Part shown: positions 25,781-33,047 of the stretch, in pieces
Numbering within the stretch: the stretch's first letter is position 1
Layout of the letters: each line of letters starts with the position of its first letter
Assembly: GCA_002454125.1 (NCBI GenBank)
Contig: DKII01000164.1
Location: 1,036 to 34,696, forward strand
Reading direction: 5' to 3'
Length of the DNA stretch: 33,661 nt
Source of the DNA: Novosphingobium sp. UBA6722
GTDB taxonomy: Bacteria; Pseudomonadota; Alphaproteobacteria; Sphingomonadales; Sphingomonadaceae
Translations under genes and position numbers: made by a program
The notes under the pieces: model-generated
The model's database searches: none
What the model saw: only the letters and a program-made list of their open reading frames with translations
Told to the model about the DNA's origin: nothing

Positions 25781-26939
25781 AGCTGTCAATCCCGGCAAAG
25801 CACCCCCGCGGCTCACCGTCTGGGGCACCTACGATACCGGCAAGCCCCGCGTCCGCATGCTGATCGAGGCAGCGCGCCGGCTCGATCCCGAGCTTGTGGC
25901 TGTCAACCGCAACCCGTGGGCCGGCATTGAGGACAAGAGCCAGGTCCGCGGCATTCTCGCCTGGTTGCGGCTGATCGTGGCGTGGATCGCCAGCTATCCG
26001 ATCCTTATCTATTCCTACCTGCGGATGCCGCGCCACGACGTGGTGATCGTGCCCTATCTGGGCAATCTCGACGTGCTGCTGCTCTGGCCGTTCGCCCGGC
26101 TGCGCGGCGCCCGGATTTGCTGGGACATGTTCATCTCGCTTTACGATACGGTGGTCGAAGACCGGCAGTTGCTGCCCAGGACCGGCTGGCTCGCCCGCCT
26201 GTTGCATTGGGCTGAGAGCCTGTCAGTCCGCGCGGCCGATCTCGTGCTGATGGATACGCAGGAACACGCGCGCTACGTGGCCGAACTCTACCAGGCTCCA
26301 CCCGGCAAGGTCCGGGTCACCTGGGTGGGTGCCGAGACCAACCTCTTTACGAAGACCCCGCTACCCGCGCGCCAAGGCCCTGTCCGCGTGCTGTTCTATG
26401 GTCAGTTCATTCCCTTGCACGGCCTCGACACGCTGGTCACCGCCATCGCGCAGATCCAGGACCTGGCCACGGCGCCCGAGCTGCACTTCACCATCATTGG
26501 ATCTGGCCAGGAATCGGCCCGGATCGACCGCCTCATCGCCGAACAGGGCCTCCGCAATATCGAGCGGATCGCCTGGGTCGACTACGCCGAATTGCCGGAC
26601 CGGATTGCCGCGGCCGACATCTGCCTCGGCATTTTTGCGGAGGGCGGCAAGGCGCAGCGGGTCATTACCAACAAGGCGTTCCAGATCCTCGCATCGGGCC
26701 GCCCGTTGATCACCTCAGACAGCCCCGCGATGCGCGAGCTGGTGCAGCCGGACGAGGCCATCCGCCTGACGAGGCCCGGCGATCCGGCCAGCCTGGCCGA
26801 ACAGCTTGTGGCGCTGGCCCAGGCCAGTCGCGATCCGGCCCGCCAGCCGGTCCTGGCCGCCGAAGCGGGGCAAATGCCGGGGGTCGATGTCGAAAGGATT
26901 GCAGCGCAGCTGCGCGTCTGCTTGGAGTCGCTGGCATGA
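25773..26939 (+). CDS. family 4 glycosyltransferase
   Basis: A 388-residue GT-B enzyme. The N-terminal domain contains a hydrophobic, probably membrane-associated patch (AWLRLIVAWIASYPILIYSYL). The C-terminal donor domain starts with GPVRVLFYGQFIPLHGLDTLV and ends with the GT4 nucleotide-sugar motif EGGKAQRVITNKAFQILASG followed by GRPLITSDSPAMRELV. It acts on the cytoplasmic side with a nucleotide-sugar donor. The ATG at 25773 overlaps the previous stop by 8 nt and is preferred over an upstream TTG at 25749. The stop overlaps the methyltransferase start. Sugar and acceptor unknown. Confidence 0.88.
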   Translation: MPEAVNPGKAPPRLTVWGTYDTGKPRVRMLIEAARRLDPELVAVNRNPWAGIEDKSQVRGILAWLRLIVAWIASYPILIYSYLRMPRHDVVIVPYLGNLDVLLLWPFARLRGARICWDMFISLYDTVVEDRQLLPRTGWLARLLHWAESLSVRAADLVLMDTQEHARYVAELYQAPPGKVRVTWVGAETNLFTKTPLPARQGPVRVLFYGQFIPLHGLDTLVTAIAQIQDLATAPELHFTIIGSGQESARIDRLIAEQGLRNIERIAWVDYAELPDRIAAADICLGIFAEGGKAQRVITNKAFQILASGRPLITSDSPAMRELVQPDEAIRLTRPGDPASLAEQLVALAQASRDPARQPVLAAEAGQMPGVDVERIAAQLRVCLESLA

Positions 26940-27757
26940 ACGCCCTGACTGACCCCCGCCCGCCAGAGCCAGAGGTAACGATCGACCGGCAGTACGGGCC
27001 GTGGCTCGCCGGACGCTGGGTGCCCGCGCCGCGCTTTGTGCTGCGGCGTGACCGCGTGCTGGCCGCCGCGGAAGGACTTCCATCCGGCAAGGTGCTCGAA
27101 TTCGGCTGCGGATCGGGCGCGCTGCTGCACGAATTTGCCCTGCGCGGCCATGCGTGCGTGGGCGTCGAAACATCGGCACAGGCGCGGGCGCTTGCCAGTG
27201 ACATGCTGGGCGCCTTCCCGTCAGCGCGGATCGTCGGCGATCTGACCGAGGCCGGGCCGTTCGAAGCCGACTTGCTGATCGCGTGCGAAGTGCTGGAGCA
27301 CATCGAAGAAGATGCCGCCGCGTTGGCCCAATGGGTCGGCCGCCTGCGTCCGGGCGGACGGATGATCCTGACGGTACCAGCGCATATGCGGATGTGGGGC
27401 GTGCGCGATGTCTGGGCCGGTCATTTCCGGCGCTACAGCCGGCAGGATCTGCAGCGGCTGGCCGATGGTGCTGGCCTGCAGGTGGAGCGGATCGAATGTA
27501 ACGGCTTTCCCCTGGTCAACGTCACCAACTTCTTCGCCAACCTCTCCGTCAGCGGCAAAGGTCTGGCCGGGGGCGGCGAAGGCCAGGCGCAGGCCACGGC
27601 CGCCAGCGGCGTGGACCGCTCGCTTCACCTCAAGCTGTTCGGCCTCCAGACCTCGCTGCCGGGCCGCCTGATCATGAAAGCCGGCTGCCTGCTGCAACGC
27701 GCCTTCCTTGGCACCGATTGGGGCGATTGCTTCGTGCTGGTGGCAACGCGCCGTTAG
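26936..27757 (+). CDS. class I SAM-dependent methyltransferase of the glycan cluster
   Basis: A 273-residue soluble methyltransferase. The SAM loop is VLEFGCGSGALLHEFA (FGCGSG at 56-61), the acidic residue after strand 2 is in GVETSAQAR, and the post-motif is CEVLEHIEEDAAALAQW, followed by LRPGGRMILTVPAH. This is the Methyltransf_11/23 pattern seen in many saccharide and lipid methylases. It is last in the glycan operon (ATGA overlap with GT4), suggesting it modifies a sugar or lipid intermediate, though the substrate is inferred from context only. Confidence 0.85.
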   Translation: MNALTDPRPPEPEVTIDRQYGPWLAGRWVPAPRFVLRRDRVLAAAEGLPSGKVLEFGCGSGALLHEFALRGHACVGVETSAQARALASDMLGAFPSARIVGDLTEAGPFEADLLIACEVLEHIEEDAAALAQWVGRLRPGGRMILTVPAHMRMWGVRDVWAGHFRRYSRQDLQRLADGAGLQVERIECNGFPLVNVTNFFANLSVSGKGLAGGGEGQAQATAASGVDRSLHLKLFGLQTSLPGRLIMKAGCLLQRAFLGTDWGDCFVLVATRR

Positions 27758-27765
27758 GCGTCCTG

Positions 27766-27785
27766 GCCTGCCGTATTCAGGCTTT
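27766..27785 (+). terminator. short hairpin with TTT after the glycan operon
   Basis: GCCTG (27766-27770) pairs with CAGGC (27778-27782) around a 7-base loop, followed by TTT. It sits 9 bases beyond the methyltransferase stop and just before the oppositely oriented tRNA. The stem is short, so this is a weak terminator candidate. Confidence 0.35.
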
Positions 27786-27789
27786 GGAA

Positions 27790-27865
27790 TGGTGAGCCCT
27801 GCTGGGTTCGAACCAGCGACCTACTGATTAAAAGTCAGTTGCTCTACCGACTGAGCTAAGGGCCC
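27790..27865 (-). tRNA. tRNA-Lys (anticodon TTT)
   Basis: The reverse complement folds as a complete 76-nt tRNA: 7-bp acceptor GGGCCCT/AGGGCTC (one G-U pair), D-arm GCTC...GAGC, anticodon stem ACTGA/TCAGT with loop CTTTTAA (anticodon TTT, lysine), a 5-nt variable loop and T-arm GCTGG-TTCGAAC-CCAGC. Discriminator A and an encoded CCA end it. It lies 25 nt downstream of folK on the same strand and may share its transcript. Confidence 0.98.
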
Positions 27866-27890
27866 CTACCGTGCGCGGCGACGGGAGCGC

Positions 27891-28385
27891 TCACCTAGGC
27901 ATGGGGCGGGGGCGGGTCAAGCGGGCCTTGAGCTGGCGCAGCGAAAGATTGGTGACGGGATCACGCCAGTCCCCCGCAATGGCCAGGGCCGGGGTCAGCA
28001 CGAAATCGCGGGTCCGGAAGGCAGCATGCGGCACGGTCAGCCCGGGCGAGGACCAGGCCCCGCCGCTCCACAGCACGATATCGAGATCGAGCACCCGTGT
28101 TGACCAGCGCTGCCCGCCGACGCGGCGGCCGAATTGGCCTTCAATCCTCTTCAAAAGATCCAGCAGCTCATCCGGCGGCAGGTCGGTCGCGATCAATGCG
28201 GCGCTGTTGGCATAGCGGCGCAGCGAGGGGCCAAGCGGGGCGCTGGTCAGGATCGGCGCGGCGGCTTCTACCGCCACGCCCGCTGCGGCCAGAGCAGCAT
28301 TGGCCGCGCGCAGCACCTGGCGCGGGCCGCCGTAGCGATGGTGGCGCTTGTTCGAGCCCAGCGCGATCAGATAGCGCTGGCGCAA
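27891..28385 (-). CDS. folK: 2-amino-4-hydroxy-6-hydroxymethyldihydropteridine diphosphokinase
   Basis: A 164-residue HPPK that pyrophosphorylates 6-hydroxymethyl-dihydropterin in folate synthesis. The N-terminal YLIALGSNKRH and the signature RVGGQRWSTRVLDLDIVLW (with the two metal-binding aspartates in DLDI) are diagnostic; VPHAAFRTRDFVLTPALAIAGDW is the conserved C-terminal part (usually VPHPRLxxRxFVLxPLxEI). The start is a TTG at 28385, 3 nt after the stop of the upstream amidase gene, with AGGA upstream, so translation is probably coupled. No other folate genes are nearby. Confidence 0.94.
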   Translation of the reverse strand: MRQRYLIALGSNKRHHRYGGPRQVLRAANAALAAAGVAVEAAAPILTSAPLGPSLRRYANSAALIATDLPPDELLDLLKRIEGQFGRRVGGQRWSTRVLDLDIVLWSGGAWSSPGLTVPHAAFRTRDFVLTPALAIAGDWRDPVTNLSLRQLKARLTRPRPMPR

Positions 28386-28388
28386 GGC

Positions 28389-29240
28389 TTAGATATCCTG
28401 CGCAATCCGGCCGTAAAGCTGCGGGCGGCGATCGCGGAAAAAACCCATCCCGGCGCGGTGCCTGGCGGCGCGGGCCAGGTCGAGCTGGTGGACCAGCACG
28501 CCGGTCTCTTCCGCGCCGAATTCCTGGGTCAGATCGCCCCATTCATCGGTGATGAAGGAGTGGCCATAGAACCGCTGCCCATCCTCTACCCCGATCCGGT
28601 TGGCGGCGACCACTGGCATGCAGTTCGACACGGCATGGCCCTGCATGGCGCGGCGCCACATCCGGCTGGTGTCGAGATCGGCATCGTAAGGCTCGCTGCC
28701 GATTGCGGTCGGATAGAACAGCACTTCGGCGCCCAGCAGCGCCATCACCCGGGCGGTTTCGGGATACCACTGATCCCAGCAGATCCCGACGCCCAGCTTG
28801 TGACCGAAGGCGTTCCAGACCTTGAACCCGTCATTGCCGGGGCGGAAGTAATACTTCTCTTCATAGCCGGGGCCATCGGGGATGTGGCTCTTGCGGTAAG
28901 TCCCCTGAATCGCGCCATCGGGATCGATCCAGGCCAGCGTGTTGTAATAGTGGTGCCCGTCGCGCTCGAAGAAGCTGGTCGGGATTGCGACCTTCAGCTT
29001 TGCAGCGAGCGCCTGCATCGCGATCACAGAGGGGTGCTCGGCGGTTGGCCGGGCCAGCGCGAACAGCGCCTCATCCTCAACCTTGCAGAAGTAGGGGCCG
29101 GAAAAGAGCTCGGGCGGCAGGATCACCTGCGCGCCCTGCCCGGCCGCCTGCTCCACAAGCGTGGATACGGCGGCAATGTTCTCGGCCTCGTCCCACGAGC
29201 CGAGCGGCAGCTGCAGGGCGGCGACAGTAAGCGTGCTCAT
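28389..29240 (-). CDS. aguB: N-carbamoylputrescine amidase
   Basis: A 283-residue nitrilase-superfamily enzyme that converts N-carbamoylputrescine to putrescine, CO2 and ammonia in the agmatine route. The catalytic triad is visible: Glu44 (LPPELFSGPYF), Lys117 (TYRKSHIPDGPGYEEKYYF) and Cys154 (GVGICWDQWYPE). PELFxGPYF and KSHIPDGPGYxEKxYFxPGN are specific to AguB rather than other nitrilases. Its usual partner, agmatine deiminase (aguA), is not in the window. folK follows after 3 nt. Confidence 0.93.
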   Translation of the reverse strand: MSTLTVAALQLPLGSWDEAENIAAVSTLVEQAAGQGAQVILPPELFSGPYFCKVEDEALFALARPTAEHPSVIAMQALAAKLKVAIPTSFFERDGHHYYNTLAWIDPDGAIQGTYRKSHIPDGPGYEEKYYFRPGNDGFKVWNAFGHKLGVGICWDQWYPETARVMALLGAEVLFYPTAIGSEPYDADLDTSRMWRRAMQGHAVSNCMPVVAANRIGVEDGQRFYGHSFITDEWGDLTQEFGAEETGVLVHQLDLARAARHRAGMGFFRDRRPQLYGRIAQDI

Positions 29241-29262
29241 GCCGCCGCCCCTAGCATTCCAT

Positions 29263-29364
29263 GCGCTTGCGGAAAAGCAGCGCTATCTGACTAACCGCGC
29301 TTGCGGAAAAGCAGCGCTAACGGACTACGCGCGCTTGCGGAACAGCAGCGTCATCCGGTCGCTC
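29263..29364. repeat. 34-bp tandem repeat, three units, covering the 3' end of the downstream-strand gene
   Basis: Three units start at 29263, 29297 and 29331 (exact 34-bp spacing). Units 1 and 2 match at about 30 of 34 positions; unit 3 matches over about its first 20 bases and is the coding end of the 29325-30176 gene. Each unit core (GCGCTTGCGGAAAAGC...) can fold on itself with a bulge. On the minus strand each unit reads LLFRKR followed soon by a TAG stop, so the array repeats the gene's C-terminal coding tail. Confidence 0.85.
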
Positions 29365-30176
29365 TCGCCGATCGCCTGGAGCCGGGCCTTGTCCTCGTCC
29401 TTGGCGCCGCGCATCATCGGCGGGAGGGTCCAGACGCCGCCTTCCCAGTTGGCCGGGTCCTTCTTGTTGGCATTGGCCTCGCTCTTGCCGACATAGGTGA
29501 AGCCGTTCACTTCCATGAACTTGATCACGTCGGCCTCGCGCAGATAGCCCTTGCTGCCATCGGCATAGGAATAGGGCGCATCGGCCTTCGCGCGATGCTG
29601 TTCGATCCCGATCATGCCATCGGGCTTGAGCAGTTCGCGCATCGCCTTGATCTCGCGGTCGGCGATGTTCCAGCGCATCAGGTTGTGCATCATCCGCATC
29701 ACCAGGATGCGGTCGAAAGTGCCCTTATCGGCATCCGGGAGCTTTTCCAGCGTCATGGCGCTGAACCGCTCGGCCGGCAGGCCCGAGGCAGCGGCGACAT
29801 CGGCCGGATACTTGGCGGCGCCATCGCGGATGCCCTGCTGGCTACGCTCATTGAAAGCGCCCGAGGTGGGATCAAAGTAGAGCCCGACCAGCTTGCCCTT
29901 GGGGCCGAGATAAAGTCCGAGCAGGCGCGAGTACCACTCGCCCCCGGGGGCATATTCGCCCACCTTCATGTCCGGCGCGACCTGGAAGAATTCCAGCGTT
30001 TCGGCCGGGCGCCGATACTGGTCGCGGGCCTTGTCCTTATCGCGCAGCGGGCTGGCAACGGCGGCGGCGATCTCCGCCTTCATCGCCTTGGTCTGGGCGG
30101 GGGTCGGCTTGGCGACGGCGGTAACCGCAGGGACGGCAAGAGCGAATGCGGAAAGTAGCAAGACGGCACGACGCAT
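29325..30176 (-). CDS. secreted class I SAM-methyltransferase-like protein (COG4798 type)
   Basis: A 283-residue protein with a signal peptide (MRRAVLLLSAFALAVPA, cleavage after AVA near 22). The start at 30176 has AGGAGAGGA upstream; the longer frame to 30299 has no signal of its own. The mature domain has a degenerate methyltransferase fold: KVGEYAPGGEWYSRLL replaces the usual GxGxG loop, DRILVMRMMHNLMRW is post-motif-like, and LLKPDGMIGIEQHRA is motif III-like. This matches the predicted periplasmic methyltransferase family COG4798. SAM is not known to occur in the periplasm, so the activity is uncertain. The 3' end is part of a tandem repeat. Confidence 0.78.
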   Translation of the reverse strand: MRRAVLLLSAFALAVPAVTAVAKPTPAQTKAMKAEIAAAVASPLRDKDKARDQYRRPAETLEFFQVAPDMKVGEYAPGGEWYSRLLGLYLGPKGKLVGLYFDPTSGAFNERSQQGIRDGAAKYPADVAAASGLPAERFSAMTLEKLPDADKGTFDRILVMRMMHNLMRWNIADREIKAMRELLKPDGMIGIEQHRAKADAPYSYADGSKGYLREADVIKFMEVNGFTYVGKSEANANKKDPANWEGGVWTLPPMMRGAKDEDKARLQAIGESDRMTLLFRKRA

Positions 30177-30286
30177 GGGGGGAAGTCCTCTCCTGGGGAA
30201 ACTGCCGGCAAGGTAGGGCCCAAAGCCCAGATGACAAGGCGGACCTTCGTTCCTATCTCCGCGCTCAGAGCAGAAGGGCATGATCA

Positions 30287-30817
30287 ATGGCTGAGGCAAT
30301 TTTCGCAGGCGGATGTTTCTGGTGCACCGAGGCGGTGTTCCGCTCGATCGCGGGGGTTTCTGCGGTGGAGAGTGGTTACATCGGCGGGACCGTGCCGCAC
30401 CCGACTTACAAGGCGGTCTGCACCGGCACGACCGGCCATGCCGAGGCGATCAAGCTGACCTTCGATGAGGCGGTGGTGTCCTTCGCGGACCTGCTCGACA
30501 TTCACATGGGCACCCATGATCCAACGCAATTGAACCGCCAGGGCAACGACATCGGCACCCAGTACCGTACCGCGCTGTTCCCGCTGGACGAGGCGCAGCG
30601 CGCCGAGTGCGAAGCCGGGATCACCCGCTGGAATGATGCCCATCCGGGCCAGCAAGCCGTAACCACGATCGAGGGTCCGGCCGAATGGTATCCGGCCGAG
30701 GACTATCACCAGGAATACTGGCAGGGCGAAGGCCAGCGGAACCCCTATTGCCTTGCCGTGATCCCGCCCAAGCTGGCCAAGCTGCAAAAGGGCTTTGCTG
30801 AAAAGCTGAAGGATTAA
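30287..30817 (+). CDS. msrA: peptide-methionine (S)-S-oxide reductase
   Basis: A 176-residue repair enzyme that reduces methionine-S-sulfoxide. The catalytic motif GCFWC lies at 9-13 (Cys10 nucleophile). GYIGG, YKAVCTGTTGHAEAIKLTFD, THDPTQLNRQGNDIGTQYRT and EDYHQEYW are all diagnostic of MsrA. Length matches the cytoplasmic form, and there is no signal peptide or MsrB fusion. It is divergent from the secreted methyltransferase gene and convergent with the winged-helix gene; its TAA overlaps that gene's TAA on the other strand. Confidence 0.97.
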   Translation: MAEAIFAGGCFWCTEAVFRSIAGVSAVESGYIGGTVPHPTYKAVCTGTTGHAEAIKLTFDEAVVSFADLLDIHMGTHDPTQLNRQGNDIGTQYRTALFPLDEAQRAECEAGITRWNDAHPGQQAVTTIEGPAEWYPAEDYHQEYWQGEGQRNPYCLAVIPPKLAKLQKGFAEKLKD

Positions 30818-31368
30818 GTGCGGTTAGTCGAATGGCGCGCGACTTCGGCGAAATAGCGCGCCATGGCCACCGCTCCCTTGCGCGATAGGGCAACAAAGCG
30901 TCGGCGGCGGTCACTCGTGTCGGCGGTCCGCTCGATCAGGTCTAAGTCTTCCAGCAGCTTGATATAGCGCAGCGCAGTTGTGGTTGGCACGCCCGAGGCA
31001 ATGCATAGCGACGTGATCGAGACCAGCCGGTGCTCGGCTCGTGCTGCTGCCAGATCAAGCAGCATGTCCCAGACCGGATCGGCAAAGAGTTCAGCACCAA
31101 AATGGTGGGCGCGCATCTGGCGATACCGGATGATGCGCCGGACCAGCCGCGGATCTGGCAGCGGATCAACCAAGCTGGGCGTGGTCCGGGCGCTGGAGAC
31201 GCCAGGTTCGGCCGGACGGGTACTGCCAAAGTTGAAGAGGCGACGACTTTCGTCATCGTTCGCAGAACTTGTGGAACTGTTGGCCGAAGTCAACTGACTA
31301 GTTAGCCGCAGTATCTCATCGGCCATGCGCTCAACTTGCGCTATCAGACGATTTTCTTCCTCCAGCAC
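30814..31368 (-). CDS. MarR-like winged-helix transcriptional regulator with N-terminal coiled coil
   Basis: A 184-residue regulator. Residues ~1-30 are a heptad-like helix, 31-70 a low-complexity linker rich in Ser, Asn and Pro, and ~75-180 a winged helix: ELFADPVWDMLLDLAAAR, ITSLCIASGVPTTTALRYIKLLEDLDLIERTADTSDRRRRFVALSRKG, where the TTTALRYIKLLE helix should read DNA. This is the winged-helix family commonly seen in sphingomonads. The start is a GTG at 31368 with a poor ribosome binding site; ATG at 31326 is an alternative that loses 14 residues. An inverted repeat upstream may be its own operator. Confidence 0.75.
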   Translation of the reverse strand: MLEEENRLIAQVERMADEILRLTSQLTSANSSTSSANDDESRRLFNFGSTRPAEPGVSSARTTPSLVDPLPDPRLVRRIIRYRQMRAHHFGAELFADPVWDMLLDLAAARAEHRLVSITSLCIASGVPTTTALRYIKLLEDLDLIERTADTSDRRRRFVALSRKGAVAMARYFAEVARHSTNRT

Positions 31369-31421
31369 GAATTGCCAACCCGAAACGCCCCAATTTGTTC
31401 CGGGGGTCTTAATCGCACCGT

Positions 31422-31468
31422 GGTTGCTCTACCAAAGGCAAGCGCAACCAAACTACCATTCAGTTTGG
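31422..31468. promoter_or_regulatory. overlapping inverted repeats between the winged-helix gene and rsmB
   Basis: CCAAACT (31448-31454) and AGTTTGG (31462-31468) form a perfect 7+7+7 inverted repeat. GGTTGC (31422-31427) and GCAACC (31444-31449) form a second one. The region is less GC-rich than its neighbours. It lies downstream of the RsmB stop and upstream of the winged-helix start, so it may be an autoregulatory operator or an rsmB terminator without a T-tract. Confidence 0.45.
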
Positions 31469-31482
31469 ATGCACTTTGCGCA

Positions 31483-32712
31483 TCAGGCCTGCCAGCGCGC
31501 AATAAAAAAGCCGTCCAGACCGCCCTTATCGTCCAGCAGACCGGGATAGGTACGCATCCAACCATTCCCGCACGGTGCCAATCCCGACGGCAATTCATCA
31601 GACCGGATCGGATGAGGCGCAAGTCCGACCGCCACAGCCCGATCCTCGCCCTCCGCGCGTTCAATCGAGCAGGTGGCATAGACCAGCGATCCGCCCGGCT
31701 TGACCCAGCGCTGGGCGCGTTCCAGCAAGGCCGCCTGCAATTCGGCCAGTTCGGCGATCTGGCGCGGGCCGATCCGGTGCAGCACATCGGGGTGGCGGCG
31801 GCAGGTGCCGGTGGCCGTGCAGGGTGCATCGAGCAGCACCGCATCGAACGGTCCTTCGGGTTCCCACTGCAAGGCATCGGCCTGAACCAGTTCGGCCGAC
31901 AGGCCAGTGCGCGTCAGGTTCTCCTGCATCCGCTGGAGCCGCTTGGCCCCGGCATCGAGCGCGGTCACCTGCCAGCCGGCAGCGGCCAGCTGCATGGTCT
32001 TGCCGCCGGGGGCAGCGCAAAGGTCCAGCACGCGGCGTCCTTCGCCAGCCCCCAGCAGCCGCGCTGGCAGACTGGCGGCCAGGTCCTGAACCCACCAGGC
32101 GCCGTCCTTGAAGCCTTCCAGCCGCTCGACCGCCGTGCCGCGCTCCAGCCGGACATGCCCCGGCATCAGGCTGACGCCGCCCAGGCGCTCGGCCCATTCG
32201 GCCGTGCTTGCCGGATCACGCAAGGTCAGGTCGAGCGGCGGCGGCACGGCCAGGCCAGCGGCAATTGCCCCGGCTCGCTCGCCCCACCGCTCCAGCACTT
32301 TCGCGGGCAGGGTGGGCACGGCGGGCAGAGTAACAGCGCGCTTCACCAGGGTTGAAAAGACCCCGTGCGCCAGCCGGCGCGGTCCTCCCGCCAGCAGCGG
32401 CAGGCCGGTGGCGATGACCGCGTGCGGCGGCGTTTCCAGCCGCAGCCAGCCGGCCAGCATCAGCCGCAGCGCCATGCGCGGCTTGGCATCTTCGGGCAGG
32501 ATCTGCTGGGTCGCGCTGTCGATCAGCGCGTCGAGATCGACCAGCCAGCGCAGCGCCTCACCCGCCAGGGCGCGGGCCAGCGCGCGGTCGGCATCGCCGC
32601 GAATGCCCTGAAGCGCGGGCTGGGCCGCCTGGTCGAGCGTTTCGCCACGCCGCAATACGGCATCGAGCAGTTTCAGCGCCGCCTTGCGCGCCGGGAGGCC
32701 GGGAATATCCAT
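31483..32712 (-). CDS. rsmB: RsmB/NOP-family rRNA cytosine-C5 methyltransferase
   Basis: A 409-residue enzyme expected to methylate a cytosine of 16S rRNA (C967 in E. coli for RsmB). The N-terminal ~130 residues are a NusB-like helical domain (ARKAALKLLDAVLRRGETLDQA). The methyltransferase domain has DLCAAPGGKT (230-239), LLDAPCTATGTCRRHPDV with Cys298, and YATCSIERAEGE with catalytic Cys348. The two-cysteine arrangement is typical of m5C RNA methylases. The exact target site is assumed from family membership. It is divergent from the DUF1674 gene, which lies 47 bases away. Confidence 0.9.
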   Translation of the reverse strand: MDIPGLPARKAALKLLDAVLRRGETLDQAAQPALQGIRGDADRALARALAGEALRWLVDLDALIDSATQQILPEDAKPRMALRLMLAGWLRLETPPHAVIATGLPLLAGGPRRLAHGVFSTLVKRAVTLPAVPTLPAKVLERWGERAGAIAAGLAVPPPLDLTLRDPASTAEWAERLGGVSLMPGHVRLERGTAVERLEGFKDGAWWVQDLAASLPARLLGAGEGRRVLDLCAAPGGKTMQLAAAGWQVTALDAGAKRLQRMQENLTRTGLSAELVQADALQWEPEGPFDAVLLDAPCTATGTCRRHPDVLHRIGPRQIAELAELQAALLERAQRWVKPGGSLVYATCSIERAEGEDRAVAVGLAPHPIRSDELPSGLAPCGNGWMRTYPGLLDDKGGLDGFFIARWQA

Positions 32713-32759
32713 TCACCAGCCCCCTAGACGCGAAGCCCTGCAATAGCCAGATAGGGGTC

Positions 32760-32927
32760 ATGACCAAGCGTGCCACAGAGCGTCCGAAGACCTTCGTCAA
32801 GCCAGCGCACTGGAGCGACGCCCCCGCGCCCAAGCCGCAGGCGGCCAAGCCGGAAGAGGATCCGGCCGGGCTTTCCCCGACCCGTTATGGCGATTGGGAG
32901 CGCAACGGGATCGCGATCGATTTCTGA
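32760..32927 (+). CDS. DUF1674 / SDHAF4-like small protein
   Basis: A 55-residue protein: a basic, proline-rich, alanine-rich N-terminal half, then the conserved C-terminal motif SPTRYGDWERNGIAIDF. The PTRYGDWExxGxxxDF ending defines DUF1674, whose mitochondrial relative SDHAF4 (Sdh8) helps assemble succinate dehydrogenase by protecting the flavinylated SdhA subunit. AGGGG lies just before the ATG. The bacterial function is inferred from that homology. DUF1674 genes often sit near rsmB in alphaproteobacteria, which fits here. Confidence 0.9.
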   Translation: MTKRATERPKTFVKPAHWSDAPAPKPQAAKPEEDPAGLSPTRYGDWERNGIAIDF

Positions 32928-32940
32928 TCGCCCCGCCGAA

Positions 32941-32963
32941 TTGCCGATTTCTGCAATCGGCAA
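32941..32963 (+). terminator. perfect 9-bp hairpin after the DUF1674 gene
   Basis: TTGCCGATT (32941-32949) pairs exactly with AATCGGCAA (32955-32963) around a 5-base loop, 13 bases after the stop codon. CCTGCC follows instead of a T-tract. It may end the DUF1674 transcript or act in the ftsH leader. A direct repeat GCCGCAAACT at 32967-32976 and 32991-33000 lies just beyond. Confidence 0.45.
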
Positions 32964-33047
32964 CCTGCCGCAAACTGCCCCCTGCAAGCCGCCGCAAACT
33001 TGCGCTTAAGCTTCTCGCGCCTACATTGGCTCTGACGAAAGGATGCA

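Noticed and set aside
27790..27865. tRNA-Lys as an integration site of a mobile element
   Set aside because: No integrase gene and no repeated 3' tRNA fragment were noticed in the flanking sequence.
28134..29294. 386-codon plus-strand frame opposite folK and aguB
   Set aside because: Antisense to two genes with clear active-site signatures; the translation has no domain.
29263..29364. CRISPR-like array
   Set aside because: The units are directly adjacent with no unique spacers and there are only three; they derive from a coding tail.
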